The position numbers were made by a program, and so were the translations under genes. From an uncultured Oleiphilaceae bacterium (GTDB lineage: Bacteria > Pseudomonadota > Gammaproteobacteria > Pseudomonadales > Oleiphilaceae), in contig CAJXUY010000004.1 in assembly GCA_913060665.1 (NCBI GenBank), positions 124,001 through 188,000 of the forward strand: a DNA stretch of 64,000 bases, in the 5' to 3' direction. The notes under the pieces are model-generated. The model saw nothing but the letters and a program-made list of their open reading frames with translations. It was not told where the DNA came from and made no database searches. Positions 46,129 to 55,697 of this stretch are shown in pieces. Positions within the stretch are counted from its first letter, which is position 1; every line of letters begins with the position of its first letter.

Positions 46129-48702
46129 ATGCAATTAAAAACACTATTACTATTGGCGCTGGTGCTATTAAGCCCCCAGTTATTCGCCGCTAAAAATGAA
46201 ATTCGAACAGGGGTCTCACAGCAGCTTCTAGACGTAAGCTACATTGAAGATACCTCAGGCTCTCTTAATGTCGACCAACTCCTTCAGAATATAGACGATA
46301 ACAAATGGGTTGAAGTGTCGGGCGAAATTTCAAATTTTGGCTATACCAAGTCTCCGTACTGGTTTAGGTTTTCTATTACCAACCCCTACAATAGCAATGC
46401 AGATAAATTACTCGAAATCAATTACCTTCAGCTAGATTATATAGACCTATACCAAATAGAAGACGGCAAGGTAATTAGCCTTCATAAAACAGGGGATCAT
46501 CTTCCATTTTCAAAACGAATGATAGACCACCCTTATTTTCTGTTTCCGTCGCCCATTCAAGCGAATACCACCAGCCACTACTTGGTCAGAATTCAAACAG
46601 AAGGTACTATGCAAGTGCCGATAAGCTTATGGGACAAGCAAACGTTCTTGATTGACATTGGCCAAGAAGACCAGATACATGCCGTCTTCTACGGCATTTT
46701 GACCGTGTTAGCATTGTTCAATTTCTTCGTCTACCTCGCCTTACGAGAAAAGACATATCTTTATTATTCTATGGCCACATTTGGCTACGTTTTCTTTTTT
46801 GCAACCATGCGAGGCAAGCCATTTCAGGTTTTGTTTCCAGACTTTCCCGTAATCCATAATCAGAGTTTGTTAATTGTAATACCCTTCACGACACTCTTTT
46901 CAGCCCTGTTTGCCAGCTCATTCCTTTCTTTGAAAAGCCATAGCAAGACACTTGACCGATCTACCAAAGTCATCGCTACGCTGGCATTTGGCTGCATTAT
47001 CGCGTCCTTTTTTCTAGACTACGCATACTCTGTTCGAGCATCTGTTTTGCTCGCTATTCCCAGCTACCTGATGCTATTTGCAATCGGCCCTATTATTTGG
47101 GCAAAAGGTGTTCATTTGGCCCGTTACTATACAATCGCCTGGGGGTTGTTAACCGCGGGAACTGCTATGACGGCCCTAAATAAAGCAGGCGCGATCCCTA
47201 GTAATTTCATCAGTGAATACGGCATGCAAATAGGCTCAGCGCTCGAAGCCATCTTACTAACCATTGCACTCGCGGAAAGGCTATACCGGGAAAGGGAGGA
47301 TAAACTCGCCGCTCAAGAGTCTACTATCAAAGAACACAAAGAGAGACTACAAACTGAAATTAAACTCATGAACCAGGCCCTGCACCACCCCATAACCGGC
47401 CTACCGAACCGAGCCTGTTTTGAAATGCTGATTAATGATAGCGTCCGACGCAGAAAGGAGGCTCGGTTTGCTGTGTGCCTAATAAACCTGACTCGCTTTC
47501 ATGAGATTAACAAAACCCTTGGCCATAACAACGCTGACCTTTTAATCGAAGAGGCAGCAAACCTTATCAATGAAACCGTTCAGAAACTGCCGGGCATCCA
47601 GGTAGCTGAAATTCAAGATACTCATTCTTACTATGCGTTCTCCTTCGAGGGCGCAACGTTTGGTCTACTCATCGACATCAAACACTCAGAGCAAGTTCGG
47701 GAAGCCGCCAACGCGGTAATAGCCGAGTTAGATAACCCGATTGAATTCAAAGGCATGATGCTGGAACTCGATCCGGCAATAGGGGTTTCGACCTTTCCCG
47801 AAAATGGCCGCGATGCATCTACACTAATTCGCCATGCAAATGTTGCCTTAGAAACCGCCGAAAAAAGTGACCGAAAGTTAGACTACTACCAGCCAGAACA
47901 GGATCGATATAACGCTCGTCGACTGACATTGATGTCTGAACTGAAACAGGCCATCAGCAATGATCAACTGTCACTTTATTTTCAACCCAAAATAGACCTT
48001 AAATCTAATTCGGTAGTCGGACTCGAAGCGCTGATTCGCTGGCATCACCACCGCTTCGGGTTCGTTCGTCCAGATGAATTTATTCCTATTGCTGAACAGA
48101 CGGGCATTATCAAACCTCTGACGCGCTGGGTCGTTAAAGAAGCCCTAAGAGTGCAACAAGAGCTTCTAGTACAGGGCCATGAGATCGATATCTCTATTAA
48201 TATTTCAGCTAAAAACCTGAGAGAAGACGACTTTGCCTCATTCATCGCAGAGGCACTGAATAGTAATCAGAACAGAACGCATAAAATAACCATCGAATTG
48301 ACCGAAACATCAATGATGGAAGACCCCCTAAAGGCACTTCAAGTTTTGGAAGATCTAAGCCAACCAGGAGTAAGGTTATCAATAGACGATTTTGGTACTG
48401 GCTATTCATCCCTTGCATATATCAAGAAACTACCGGCCAATGAGATCAAGATTGATAAATCACTGGTATTTGATTTGACCAGCAATACCGATGATCAGGT
48501 GATCATCAAAACAACGATTGAAATGTGTCACCGGCTTGGATTTACCGTAGTAGCAGAGGGTGTAGAGAGTCAGCATATCGTAGATATTTTAAAAAGCCTC
48601 AATTGCGATCTCATTCAAGGCTATTACATATCGCCTCCTCTCCCTCTCAACAAACTGAAGCTGTGGCTCTCGGAAATGGATAATTACGCGGCTCTCGCTT
48701 AA
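46129..48702 (+). CDS. 7TMR-DISM sensor with degenerate GGDEF and EAL domain
   Basis: 857 residues. Signal peptide (LLLALVLLSPQLFAAK); a periplasmic 7TMR-DISMED2 domain (SPYWFRFSITNPY, YLQLDYIDLYQIEDGKVISL); seven helices at about 185-395; a coiled linker; a GGDEF domain whose active-site loop reads SFEGATFGLL, so it is not a cyclase; then an EAL domain with VVGLEALIRWHH, ISAKNL, IELTETSMM, DDFGTGYSSL and IKIDKSLV. The EAL motifs look complete, so c-di-GMP phosphodiesterase is likely. Four-base overlap with the convergent hydrolase gene. Confidence 0.92.
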   Translation: MQLKTLLLLALVLLSPQLFAAKNEIRTGVSQQLLDVSYIEDTSGSLNVDQLLQNIDDNKWVEVSGEISNFGYTKSPYWFRFSITNPYNSNADKLLEINYLQLDYIDLYQIEDGKVISLHKTGDHLPFSKRMIDHPYFLFPSPIQANTTSHYLVRIQTEGTMQVPISLWDKQTFLIDIGQEDQIHAVFYGILTVLALFNFFVYLALREKTYLYYSMATFGYVFFFATMRGKPFQVLFPDFPVIHNQSLLIVIPFTTLFSALFASSFLSLKSHSKTLDRSTKVIATLAFGCIIASFFLDYAYSVRASVLLAIPSYLMLFAIGPIIWAKGVHLARYYTIAWGLLTAGTAMTALNKAGAIPSNFISEYGMQIGSALEAILLTIALAERLYREREDKLAAQESTIKEHKERLQTEIKLMNQALHHPITGLPNRACFEMLINDSVRRRKEARFAVCLINLTRFHEINKTLGHNNADLLIEEAANLINETVQKLPGIQVAEIQDTHSYYAFSFEGATFGLLIDIKHSEQVREAANAVIAELDNPIEFKGMMLELDPAIGVSTFPENGRDASTLIRHANVALETAEKSDRKLDYYQPEQDRYNARRLTLMSELKQAISNDQLSLYFQPKIDLKSNSVVGLEALIRWHHHRFGFVRPDEFIPIAEQTGIIKPLTRWVVKEALRVQQELLVQGHEIDISINISAKNLREDDFASFIAEALNSNQNRTHKITIELTETSMMEDPLKALQVLEDLSQPGVRLSIDDFGTGYSSLAYIKKLPANEIKIDKSLVFDLTSNTDDQVIIKTTIEMCHRLGFTVVAEGVESQHIVDILKSLNCDLIQGYYISPPLPLNKLKLWLSEMDNYAALA

Positions 48703-49715
48703 CGAGGCACTAGCGGTCGCGTTTCCCCAATCGCCATAATAGATTTTCCAACCCGTGATTGCGCCGCTAAAAAACGCTCTGCAGGCTCAACCATCGACTC
48801 AGTGGTTAACCTCACTGTTCCCCAATGCATCCCAATTAGGTGCCTTGCGCCAATATCTTCGCCAATTTTTATCGCTTCTTCAGGGTCGGCATGAACAGCA
48901 GCAAAAACAGATCTGGGCGAATAAGCACCAATCGGCACAAGTGCTATATCATAAGGCCCCGTTAACCGCCCTATTCTTAAAAACTCCGCGCCATAGCCTG
49001 TATCTCCAGCAAAAAATACTTTTACCCCGTTATGTTCAATCGAAAAGCTACCCCACAAAGCACGATTCTCATCCATCAAATTTCTTCCCGAAAAGTGATA
49101 CGCAGGTAAGCATTGGTATTGACTACCACCATCTACCAGCTGTTGATACCAATCCATTTCAATCACACGTTTAAAACCCAGCTTGCGCAACAACCGACCG
49201 GTCTTCAATGTTGTAATGACAGTGATATTTGCTTTATCGACAATATAACTTAGCGCGTTTGTGTCAAGGTGATCATAATGATTATGGGAGATGACAATAA
49301 CATCTGGCGCGAGGTCCTTTATCCCAATCGGGGCTGGAACTAACCGTCTAGGCCCACCAAACCTAAGGGGGGACGCTCGCTCAGACAAAAATGGATCAGT
49401 CAGGACTCTAAGTCCCTTAAAACGTATATAAAAACAGGCTTGGCCCAGCCAGCTAATCGAAGGCTCATCAGTGGTTGAGTCAAGCATCTGCAAGGACGAT
49501 TGTCTTGATAGATAATGCCCGCTAGGAAACTGAAAAGGTTTATTCCCTGAAATAGCAAGCTGAGCGAGAACCGGCAGCATTTGCGCTGAGTGTCGCCGGT
49601 CGACCCATGGACAGCCTGGGGGAGACCTAAAACGACCGTTTTGATGGTGCCAAAGATCTGCAAAAGGGTTACCTGAAACCTCTGTTATCCGAGCCACTTT
49701 TACGCCACTCAACAC
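48699..49715 (-). CDS. MBL-fold metallo-hydrolase (NAPE-PLD/UlaG-like)
   Basis: 338 residues. Metal site ISHNHYDHLD, later FAGDTGYG and GMHWGT, and an N-terminal segment ADLWHHQNGRFRSPPG followed by ISWLGQACFYIRFKG. This pattern fits the outer-membrane-associated NAPE-PLD-like hydrolases. Substrate unknown. It starts one base after the stop side of tesB, so the two are one unit. Confidence 0.88.
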   Translation of the reverse strand: MLSGVKVARITEVSGNPFADLWHHQNGRFRSPPGCPWVDRRHSAQMLPVLAQLAISGNKPFQFPSGHYLSRQSSLQMLDSTTDEPSISWLGQACFYIRFKGLRVLTDPFLSERASPLRFGGPRRLVPAPIGIKDLAPDVIVISHNHYDHLDTNALSYIVDKANITVITTLKTGRLLRKLGFKRVIEMDWYQQLVDGGSQYQCLPAYHFSGRNLMDENRALWGSFSIEHNGVKVFFAGDTGYGAEFLRIGRLTGPYDIALVPIGAYSPRSVFAAVHADPEEAIKIGEDIGARHLIGMHWGTVRLTTESMVEPAERFLAAQSRVGKSIMAIGETRPLVPR

Positions 49716-50573
49716 TTACTTGCGCCGCCGAATCAGCGCTTCCTGACAGATCGAAGCGACCAGGACCCCCTCCTGGTTATACATATTTCCACGGTTAAGC
49801 CCTCTCCCATGTGACGAACTTGGGCTATCCATATCGTATAATAACCAATCATCGACCCTAAAATCTCGATGAAACCATATCGCATGATCCAAACTCGCAA
49901 CCTGCATTCCTTTACCCATAAAGGTAACACCATGGGGAAGCATCGACGTGCCAAGCAGCCCAAAATCTGAAGCATAGGCCAAAATACATTGATGAATCAC
50001 TGGGTCATCTGGCAAGCTGGCAATCGCTCGAAACCAATTTTGCTTATACGGTTTACGTACATCCGGTGCTAGGTAGTTGATAGGGTCAAGAGGTCGAATT
50101 TCTATAGGACGATCTCGTGTATATTGATCTCTAACCTTTTCAGGGATTAACTCTTTAAATTTTCGCCGTGTTTCAAGCTCCGAAAATACGCCTTCAGGAG
50201 CATGAGCATCCGGCATCTCAAACTGATGATCAAAGCCTTCTTCCGGCGCTTGAAAAGACCCTATCATTGCGAATATTTCCTTATCATTCTGTTTCGCTAT
50301 CACCCGCCGAGTTGAAAAAGTCGCGCCATCACGGACAACCTGGACCTCATAATCAATCGGCAACGAATGATCCCCAGGGCGCAGAAAATACCCATGCATT
50401 GAGTGAGCATCTTTGCCCTCAACTGTTTTATAACCAGCCATCAATGCTTGACCAAGCACCTGACCGCCAAAAACATTCCGAAACCCCAGGTTTTCGCTAT
50501 TGCCTCGAAAGCTAAGTTCACCCAACGGCTCTAGCTGTAAAAGTTCTACTAATTTCTCAAGCACTTTAGTCAT
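49716..50573 (-). CDS. tesB: Acyl-CoA thioesterase II TesB
   Basis: 285 residues, double hot-dog fold: FRGNSENLGFRNVFGGQVLG followed by QALMAGYKTV; SMHGYFLRPGD; ASLDHAIWFHRDFRVDDWLL with DFGLLGT just before; and a C-terminal SICQEALIR holding the catalytic glutamine. It hydrolyses acyl-CoA of medium to long chain in the cytoplasm. Confidence 0.94.
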   Translation of the reverse strand: MTKVLEKLVELLQLEPLGELSFRGNSENLGFRNVFGGQVLGQALMAGYKTVEGKDAHSMHGYFLRPGDHSLPIDYEVQVVRDGATFSTRRVIAKQNDKEIFAMIGSFQAPEEGFDHQFEMPDAHAPEGVFSELETRRKFKELIPEKVRDQYTRDRPIEIRPLDPINYLAPDVRKPYKQNWFRAIASLPDDPVIHQCILAYASDFGLLGTSMLPHGVTFMGKGMQVASLDHAIWFHRDFRVDDWLLYDMDSPSSSHGRGLNRGNMYNQEGVLVASICQEALIRRRK

Positions 50574-50734
50574 GCAACGCTCTCTTTTTCAGGAATCATT
50601 TTCACAGTAAACAGCAGCGCCTGTAATAATTCAATTGCCAAACATGACACAATAACAGGGCATTTCGGTAAACCCTCATATCATCGTCTACATAAACTGG
50701 TAACATTTAGTGATGAGTTATTAGGAGTACGCTT

Positions 50735-51187
50735 ATGAGAAGTCGTCACATTCTGGTAAAAACAATATCGTCGTTCATCGTCACAATAGCGCTTTCATCA
50801 CCTATTTTTGCTATTGACCTCAATTATGACCCGGAGCTTGACGCGCCTACGGAAACACAACCCCATATACCTCAATATGAGGCCAGAAAGTACTTACCCG
50901 GAGAAAGAGATTCAAATAATACAATCAGTACGCAACCACTACGGTTAAACAATAATATTCCATTCTTGAACGATAGCGCGAAAAGCCAATATACTGAACC
51001 AGAAGATGGCTGGACAGTTAAAGCACTTTCCATATCATCTGATAAAGAACCATACAGTAACGATGAGCGCCAGTCAGTAAAAATGGCAGAAGAACAGATG
51101 TGGCAAGAAAATGGTAAGAATTACGACAATAACCCGCTGAACCCTGATAACTATAGGGTCAACCTAGAAGCAGAATATATATTTTAA
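50735..51187 (+). CDS. Hypothetical exported protein
   Basis: 150 residues with a signal peptide (ISSFIVTIALSSPIFA). The mature part is polar, rich in N, D, P and E, with no cysteines, and ends YRVNLEAEYIF, an aromatic-ending strand like those of outer-membrane proteins. Ribosome site TTAGGAGTACGCTT is clear. No family recognised. A long inverted repeat follows. Confidence 0.65.
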   Translation: MRSRHILVKTISSFIVTIALSSPIFAIDLNYDPELDAPTETQPHIPQYEARKYLPGERDSNNTISTQPLRLNNNIPFLNDSAKSQYTEPEDGWTVKALSISSDKEPYSNDERQSVKMAEEQMWQENGKNYDNNPLNPDNYRVNLEAEYIF

Positions 51188-51188
51188 C

Positions 51189-51245
51189 AAGAGTGCGTCT
51201 GAGCCGAGCCTGTAAATGAGTTACAGTGTCGCCACACGCACTCTT
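51189..51245. terminator. Long inverted repeat between convergent genes
   Basis: AAGAGTGCGT (51189-51198) and ACGCACTCTT (51236-51245) are perfect ten-base arms; inside them CTGTAA and TTACAG (51210-51226) form a second small stem. No T tract, so termination is less certain than its position between convergent genes suggests. Confidence 0.5.
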
Positions 51246-51267
51246 AAATGTTAAGTATCTATTAGCG

Positions 51268-51600
51268 CTAATGCGCCTCTTCCTTAGTCGCACAGCTAAT
51301 ACAACGAGAAGAGAATGGCCTTACTGCTAACCTTTCGGCGGAAATACTAACCCCACAGCTAACGCACTCCCCATAACGCTCTTCATCCATACGAATTAAT
51401 GCGCTATTAATTTTGTTAATTTCAGCCTCCGCTTCTGTCCCTAAGGCCTGAAGTACTTCATCGTTTTCTAACTCTACTGCCTGTTCAGCAAAATCATGAT
51501 CCAAAGGCTTTGAAATATCTTTCTTAATACTACCCAGCCTACTTTCAAGTTCAGCTCGTCTACCCAGCAGTTGAACACGGATTTCTGAATATTCCTTCAT
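51268..51600 (-). CDS. TraR/DksA-type zinc-finger protein
   Basis: 110 residues. An N-terminal helical hairpin is followed by the C4 zinc finger CVSCG ... CISC near residues 78-103 (GECVSCGVSISAERL, FSSRCISCAT). Shorter than DksA (~150) and lacking the usual DxxDxA coiled-coil tip; it reads LDHDFAEQAVELEND instead. Such DksA-like proteins bind the RNA polymerase secondary channel; the exact role is unknown. Confidence 0.85.
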   Translation of the reverse strand: MKEYSEIRVQLLGRRAELESRLGSIKKDISKPLDHDFAEQAVELENDEVLQALGTEAEAEINKINSALIRMDEERYGECVSCGVSISAERLAVRPFSSRCISCATKEEAH

Positions 51601-51710
51601 AGCAGCTACACCTTCTATAAATTAGACTTAACGCTTACCTTCCAGTCTAAATATAGCACTCTATCACAAGCGTGTTTTGATACAGCTCAGTTGTTTCTAC
51701 TTCAATTCTT

Positions 51711-52886
51711 TCAGTGACTAGCAGGCACCAGTTTGACTAAAGCCTGCTTTTCAGCGGTGAAATCGCCTGTAAGTGCAAAACCTTGCAGGGATCCATTCAG
51801 GTCATTAAACAGTGCTTTTACGTGAGAACCCTCTCGTATAGTTGACCAAGCCCCTTCAATGCCCGGCTTCGGAGGCAATACTACAGCAGGACATGCAGGC
51901 GTCTTAGTCATAATAGGCATCACCCCGTAATTGACATCGGTAGGCTGTCCCGTCAATGTCTTAGCCAAGGCGCGAGCACAGGCCATTAACGGTAAAACAT
52001 AAAGTAATACCTGGCCATCGACTTCCGCGCAATCCCCTAGGGCAAACACATCTGGAGCAGAGGTCTCTAGCATGCGATTAACCACAATACCGTTGTTAAC
52101 CAGCAACCCTGCATTATTTGCCAACACAGTTCTGGGCTTTAGCCCAACAGCAGAAATGACAATATCGGTCTCAATAGTCGAGCCATCATTCAAGATTGCA
52201 GCAACCCCTTGCTCCAGCGCATCAACTTGGGTCACGACTCGACCAAAGTGAAACTGCACCCCAGCACTCTTCAGCCCCTCAGCAACTGACTCACCTGCGT
52301 CAACAGGCAGTAAACCCGTTAGTACCGTATCAGAAGGTGCAACTACGTCTACTTGATACCCCCCTATCCTAAGGTCATTGGCAAATTCACAACCAATAAG
52401 GCCCGCGCCCATAATCAAGACACGCTTCTTTCCGCTAAGCGACGCTCTAAAACGACGATAGTCAGCTAAATCATTGATAGAGAATACTTTATCCGCTCCC
52501 GACCCTGGTATATCTAACTGAACAATGTTGGCGCCCCAAGCGATCACTAACTTGCTATATGCAAACACCTCATCACCAATACGAACTATATGCTGGTCGG
52601 TATCGATTCCCGTTACCGTGGTAAACGTTCTCACCTCAAGAGACAGCTGCTCAGCCATTTTCCCTGGATCAGCCATCGACAACTGTTCAGCCGTCTTTGC
52701 CTTAGTAAACCCGGTAGACAGCATCGGTTTCGAATAAGAGTGCCCATCATCAGCAGTCACCAGCATTAGTGCTACATCTTTATTTAGCTTTCTAATTTCG
52801 CGAGCCAATGAATAACCGGACATCCCAGTACCGATAATGATAATTGGCGCAATATCAAGCGCAAGAGCAGTATTAGTCTCTGTCAT
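51711..52886 (-). CDS. rubB: Rubredoxin-NAD(+) reductase
   Basis: 391 residues from the ATG at 52886; a frame to 52937 would overlap the rubredoxin stop. FAD-binding IIIIGTGMSGYSLAREIRKL, NAD-binding VLIMGAGLIGCEFANDLR, and the second FAD site VFALGDCAEVDGQVL. The C-terminus fits rubredoxin reductases. It passes electrons from NADH to the neighbouring rubredoxin, for example for alkane hydroxylation or oxygen and peroxide defence. No alkB in the window. Confidence 0.92.
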   Translation of the reverse strand: MTETNTALALDIAPIIIIGTGMSGYSLAREIRKLNKDVALMLVTADDGHSYSKPMLSTGFTKAKTAEQLSMADPGKMAEQLSLEVRTFTTVTGIDTDQHIVRIGDEVFAYSKLVIAWGANIVQLDIPGSGADKVFSINDLADYRRFRASLSGKKRVLIMGAGLIGCEFANDLRIGGYQVDVVAPSDTVLTGLLPVDAGESVAEGLKSAGVQFHFGRVVTQVDALEQGVAAILNDGSTIETDIVISAVGLKPRTVLANNAGLLVNNGIVVNRMLETSAPDVFALGDCAEVDGQVLLYVLPLMACARALAKTLTGQPTDVNYGVMPIMTKTPACPAVVLPPKPGIEGAWSTIREGSHVKALFNDLNGSLQGFALTGDFTAEKQALVKLVPASH

Positions 52887-52926
52887 AGAGTAAACTCTGA
52901 TGTTAATGTCTGGTTTAGGGGCGAGA

Positions 52927-53091
52927 TTATAATTCAATCATTTCAAAGTCTTCTTTGCCGACACCACAGTCAGGACAAAGCCAGTCTTCGGGCACATCAC
53001 CCCACGCAGTACCTGGCTCAATACCCTCGTCGGGCCAACCTTCGGCTTCGTCATAAATCAGCCCACACACAACACACTGCCACTTCTTCAT
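52927..53091 (-). CDS. rubA: Rubredoxin
   Basis: 54 residues. Two CxxC knuckles bind the single iron: [20 protein letters not shown] and [17 protein letters not shown]. Small electron carrier, co-directional and adjacent to its reductase, with 40 bases between the rubredoxin stop and the preferred reductase start. Confidence 0.97.
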   Translation of the reverse strand: MKKWQCVVCGLIYDEAEGWPDEGIEPGTAWGDVPEDWLCPDCGVGKEDFEMIEL

Positions 53092-53303
53092 ATTATATCC
53101 TCTGCTATCAACCTCATTTCTGACGATTGTGCTTCATAATTGCCTTAAATTAAATCAAAGGTGGCGTTTAAATTCCACTTTATTAGTCATTAGGCGTTCC
53201 AATTTTGAAATGGTCATGGCAGATAGATTATGCTCTACGTTATAATAGCTCCCCTCGAATCACCCAGCCACCACCCTCTAGGCCACTGCACAGGACTTAA
53301 TTA

Positions 53304-53843
53304 ATGTCGCTAAACGATCGCTGGCATGCTTTTCGTAGAGTTCCCTCATTCTATTTACCCTATGAGTGGCGCGACTGGATACTCGATCGCGGCTCATTAA
53401 CACAGCGATTGATTCAAGCAAGCAACGGAGATTTCTCCGTTAAAGTTATTCGCCAACAATGGTTAAACCCTAACCATGATGAAGCGCTTTTATTGGGCTG
53501 CCCAATAACCTCCTATGCGTTGATACGTGAAGTTGAGTTGCTGTGTCATAACGAGCCTTGGGTGATCGCTCGCAGTATAATCCCAAGCAGTACGTTACGT
53601 GGCGAAGAGCGTCAATTAAAAAGCCTTGGTAACCGGTCACTAGGTTCGTTTTTATTTAAATCCAAAGCGATGGAGCGAGGCCCTTTGCAGATTACCCAAG
53701 CATCGCCCGAATCGCTTACCATGCAAACAAGAGAGACAATCCAAGGCTCACTATGGGGAAGGCGATCTGTGTTTTATCTACATAAAAGACCACTATTGGT
53801 GAGCGAGCTATTTCTACCTTCTATCCTTAGTAACAAGCCCTAA
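53304..53843 (+). CDS. ubiC: Chorismate lyase UbiC
   Basis: 179 residues. UbiC pattern: WILDRGSLTQRLI, VIRQQWLNPNHDEALLLGCP, REVELLCHNEPWVIARSIIP and the C-terminal GRRSVFYLHKRPLLVSELFL with the catalytic glutamate. Removes pyruvate from chorismate to give 4-hydroxybenzoate, the first committed step to ubiquinone. It precedes ubiA. Confidence 0.94.
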   Translation: MSLNDRWHAFRRVPSFYLPYEWRDWILDRGSLTQRLIQASNGDFSVKVIRQQWLNPNHDEALLLGCPITSYALIREVELLCHNEPWVIARSIIPSSTLRGEERQLKSLGNRSLGSFLFKSKAMERGPLQITQASPESLTMQTRETIQGSLWGRRSVFYLHKRPLLVSELFLPSILSNKP

Positions 53844-54005
53844 ATATCACCGATACATCATGACGGGCTCCCCGCTCAGGCTTTGATAGCAGTAGTATTA
53901 TTGAAAAGAATCTGTAAGATACCGACAGATACTTCATGCATCCAGAGATACCTTTTGCCCCTCTGGTTCTTCAATTCAAACCACTATCGCTCTGCCCAAA
54001 ACATC

Positions 54006-54887
54006 ATGAACAGTCCATCTGGCCAAACCTATAATTTCAAAAAGCAGCTTCCTTATTATATCCAGCTCACGCGATTGGACCGCCCTATTGGCGTCTACCT
54101 GCTGCTATGGCCAACCCTTTGGTCTCTCTGGTTTGCTGCATCAGGGGTACCCTCTTTAAACGTGCTGTTTATTTTCATCGCCGGTGTTATTTTAATGAGG
54201 TCAGCGGGGTGTGTTATTAACGACTTTGCTGACCGAAATATAGATGGCCACGTCAAGCGCACTAAAAACCGACCATTACCGGCAGGTGACGTTACCGTTA
54301 AGGAAACATTAATTCTATTTACAACACTCTGCGCAGCAGCGTTTATTCTTGTGTTATTTACCAACACACTGACCATATATCTATCATTCGGTGGGCTTGC
54401 ACTAGCCGCTACATATCCCTTTATGAAACGCCACACCTACCTCCCACAAGTCGTGCTGGGTGCGGCCTTTGCTTGGTCAGTCCCCATGGCTTACGCCGCC
54501 GAAACCGGCGAACTTCATAAACAGGTATGGCTGCTCTATATCATTACGGTTCTCTGGACTGTTGCCTATGACACCATGTACGCGATGGTTGATCGAGACG
54601 ACGATATCAAAATTGGCGTCAAGTCCACTGCCATTTTATTTGGCAACGCGGACAGAATGGTTATCGCCGGACTTCAAACACTGGTAATACTGGTACTTTG
54701 TATAGTAGGACAACAGGCTGAACTAGGATCATTCTTCTACCTCTCGGTAGTGGTCGCAGCAACGCTGTTTGTATATCAGCAACACCTAATACGAAACAGG
54801 AATCGAGACGAGTGTTTTAAAGCCTTTCTCAACAATCACTGGGTAGGTTTAGCGATTTTTGTTGGAGTAGTGATCGAGTTCTTGTAA
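54006..54887 (+). CDS. ubiA: 4-hydroxybenzoate octaprenyltransferase UbiA
   Basis: 293 residues from the ATG at 54006; a TTG 123 bases upstream opens the frame but encodes nothing conserved. Both aspartate-rich motifs are intact: [20 protein letters not shown] and [20 protein letters not shown]. Nine or so helices. It attaches the polyprenyl tail to 4-hydroxybenzoate in the inner membrane. Upstream ubiC supplies its substrate. Confidence 0.95.
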   Translation: MNSPSGQTYNFKKQLPYYIQLTRLDRPIGVYLLLWPTLWSLWFAASGVPSLNVLFIFIAGVILMRSAGCVINDFADRNIDGHVKRTKNRPLPAGDVTVKETLILFTTLCAAAFILVLFTNTLTIYLSFGGLALAATYPFMKRHTYLPQVVLGAAFAWSVPMAYAAETGELHKQVWLLYIITVLWTVAYDTMYAMVDRDDDIKIGVKSTAILFGNADRMVIAGLQTLVILVLCIVGQQAELGSFFYLSVVVAATLFVYQQHLIRNRNRDECFKAFLNNHWVGLAIFVGVVIEFL

Positions 54888-54924
54888 TCATAGAACCCAC
54901 GTCTACGTTAATAAAAAAGTCACA

Positions 54925-54944
54925 TTGTCATATACTTGTAACAT
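54925..54944 (+). promoter_or_regulatory. Pho box upstream of phoB
   Basis: TTGTCATATACTTGTAACAT fits the PhoB consensus of two TGTCA/TGTAA half-sites spaced 11 bases apart. It lies 50 bases before the phoB start, as expected for positive autoregulation. Confidence 0.8.
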
Positions 54945-54994
54945 ACTCCCGCTGTAATGGTGACCAATCGAATTATTGAAATAGGTCAGAAAGG

Positions 54995-55687
54995 ATGACA
55001 GGAAAAACCGTACTCATTGTAGATGACGAAGCGCCAATCCGTGAAATGATAGCCGTAGCACTTGAAATGGCAGATTATCATTGCCTGGAAGCAAGCGATG
55101 CTCGAGAAGCTCATTCGTTGGTCATAGATCATGCTCCAGACTTAATTCTACTGGACTGGATGCTTCCCGGCACAACAGGAGTAGAACTGGCACGCCGATT
55201 GAAAAAGGATGAAGGGACATCTGAAATCCCGATAATAATGCTTACAGCAAAAACAGAAGAAGACAATAAAATTCAGGGGTTAGAAGTTGGCGCTGATGAC
55301 TACATCACCAAACCTTTTTCACCCCGGGAACTCGTTGCTCGCCTCAAGGCAGTTCTTCGAAGAGCGACCCCACAAGGCAAAGAAACGCCTATCGACGTCG
55401 ATGATCTAATTCTCGACCCCGTTGGTCACCGAGTAACCTCAGATGGTCACCCGCTGACAATGGGGCCAACCGAATACCGACTACTGCAATTTTTTATGAC
55501 CCACCAAGATCGAGTTTATACACGAACTCAATTGCTCGACCACGTCTGGGGTGGTAATGTTTACGTTGAAGAACGAACAGTCGATGTACACATCAGACGA
55601 CTGAGAAAGGCTTTGGGAAGTCGGCATGAGCACCTCATTCAAACAGTAAGGGGTGCAGGCTACCGATTTTCAACCAAAGTCGCTTAG
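54995..55687 (+). CDS. phoB: Phosphate response regulator PhoB
   Basis: 230 residues, OmpR/PhoB type. Receiver with VDDEAPIREM, phospho-acceptor in LILLDWMLPG and a TAKTEEDNK/DDYITKPFSP switch; C-terminal winged helix with GPTEYRLLQFFMTHQDRVYT, LLDHVWGGNVYVEERTVDVH and a final YRFS. Binds Pho boxes under phosphate starvation; one lies in front of its own gene. A good AGAAAGG ribosome site precedes the ATG. Confidence 0.97.
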   Translation: MTGKTVLIVDDEAPIREMIAVALEMADYHCLEASDAREAHSLVIDHAPDLILLDWMLPGTTGVELARRLKKDEGTSEIPIIMLTAKTEEDNKIQGLEVGADDYITKPFSPRELVARLKAVLRRATPQGKETPIDVDDLILDPVGHRVTSDGHPLTMGPTEYRLLQFFMTHQDRVYTRTQLLDHVWGGNVYVEERTVDVHIRRLRKALGSRHEHLIQTVRGAGYRFSTKVA

Positions 55688-55697
55688 GTCCAATTTA

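Noticed and set aside
52887-52937. Longer N-terminus for rubredoxin reductase
   Set aside because: It would overlap the rubredoxin stop, and the extra residues are not typical; the ATG at 52886 leads directly into the FAD-binding fold.
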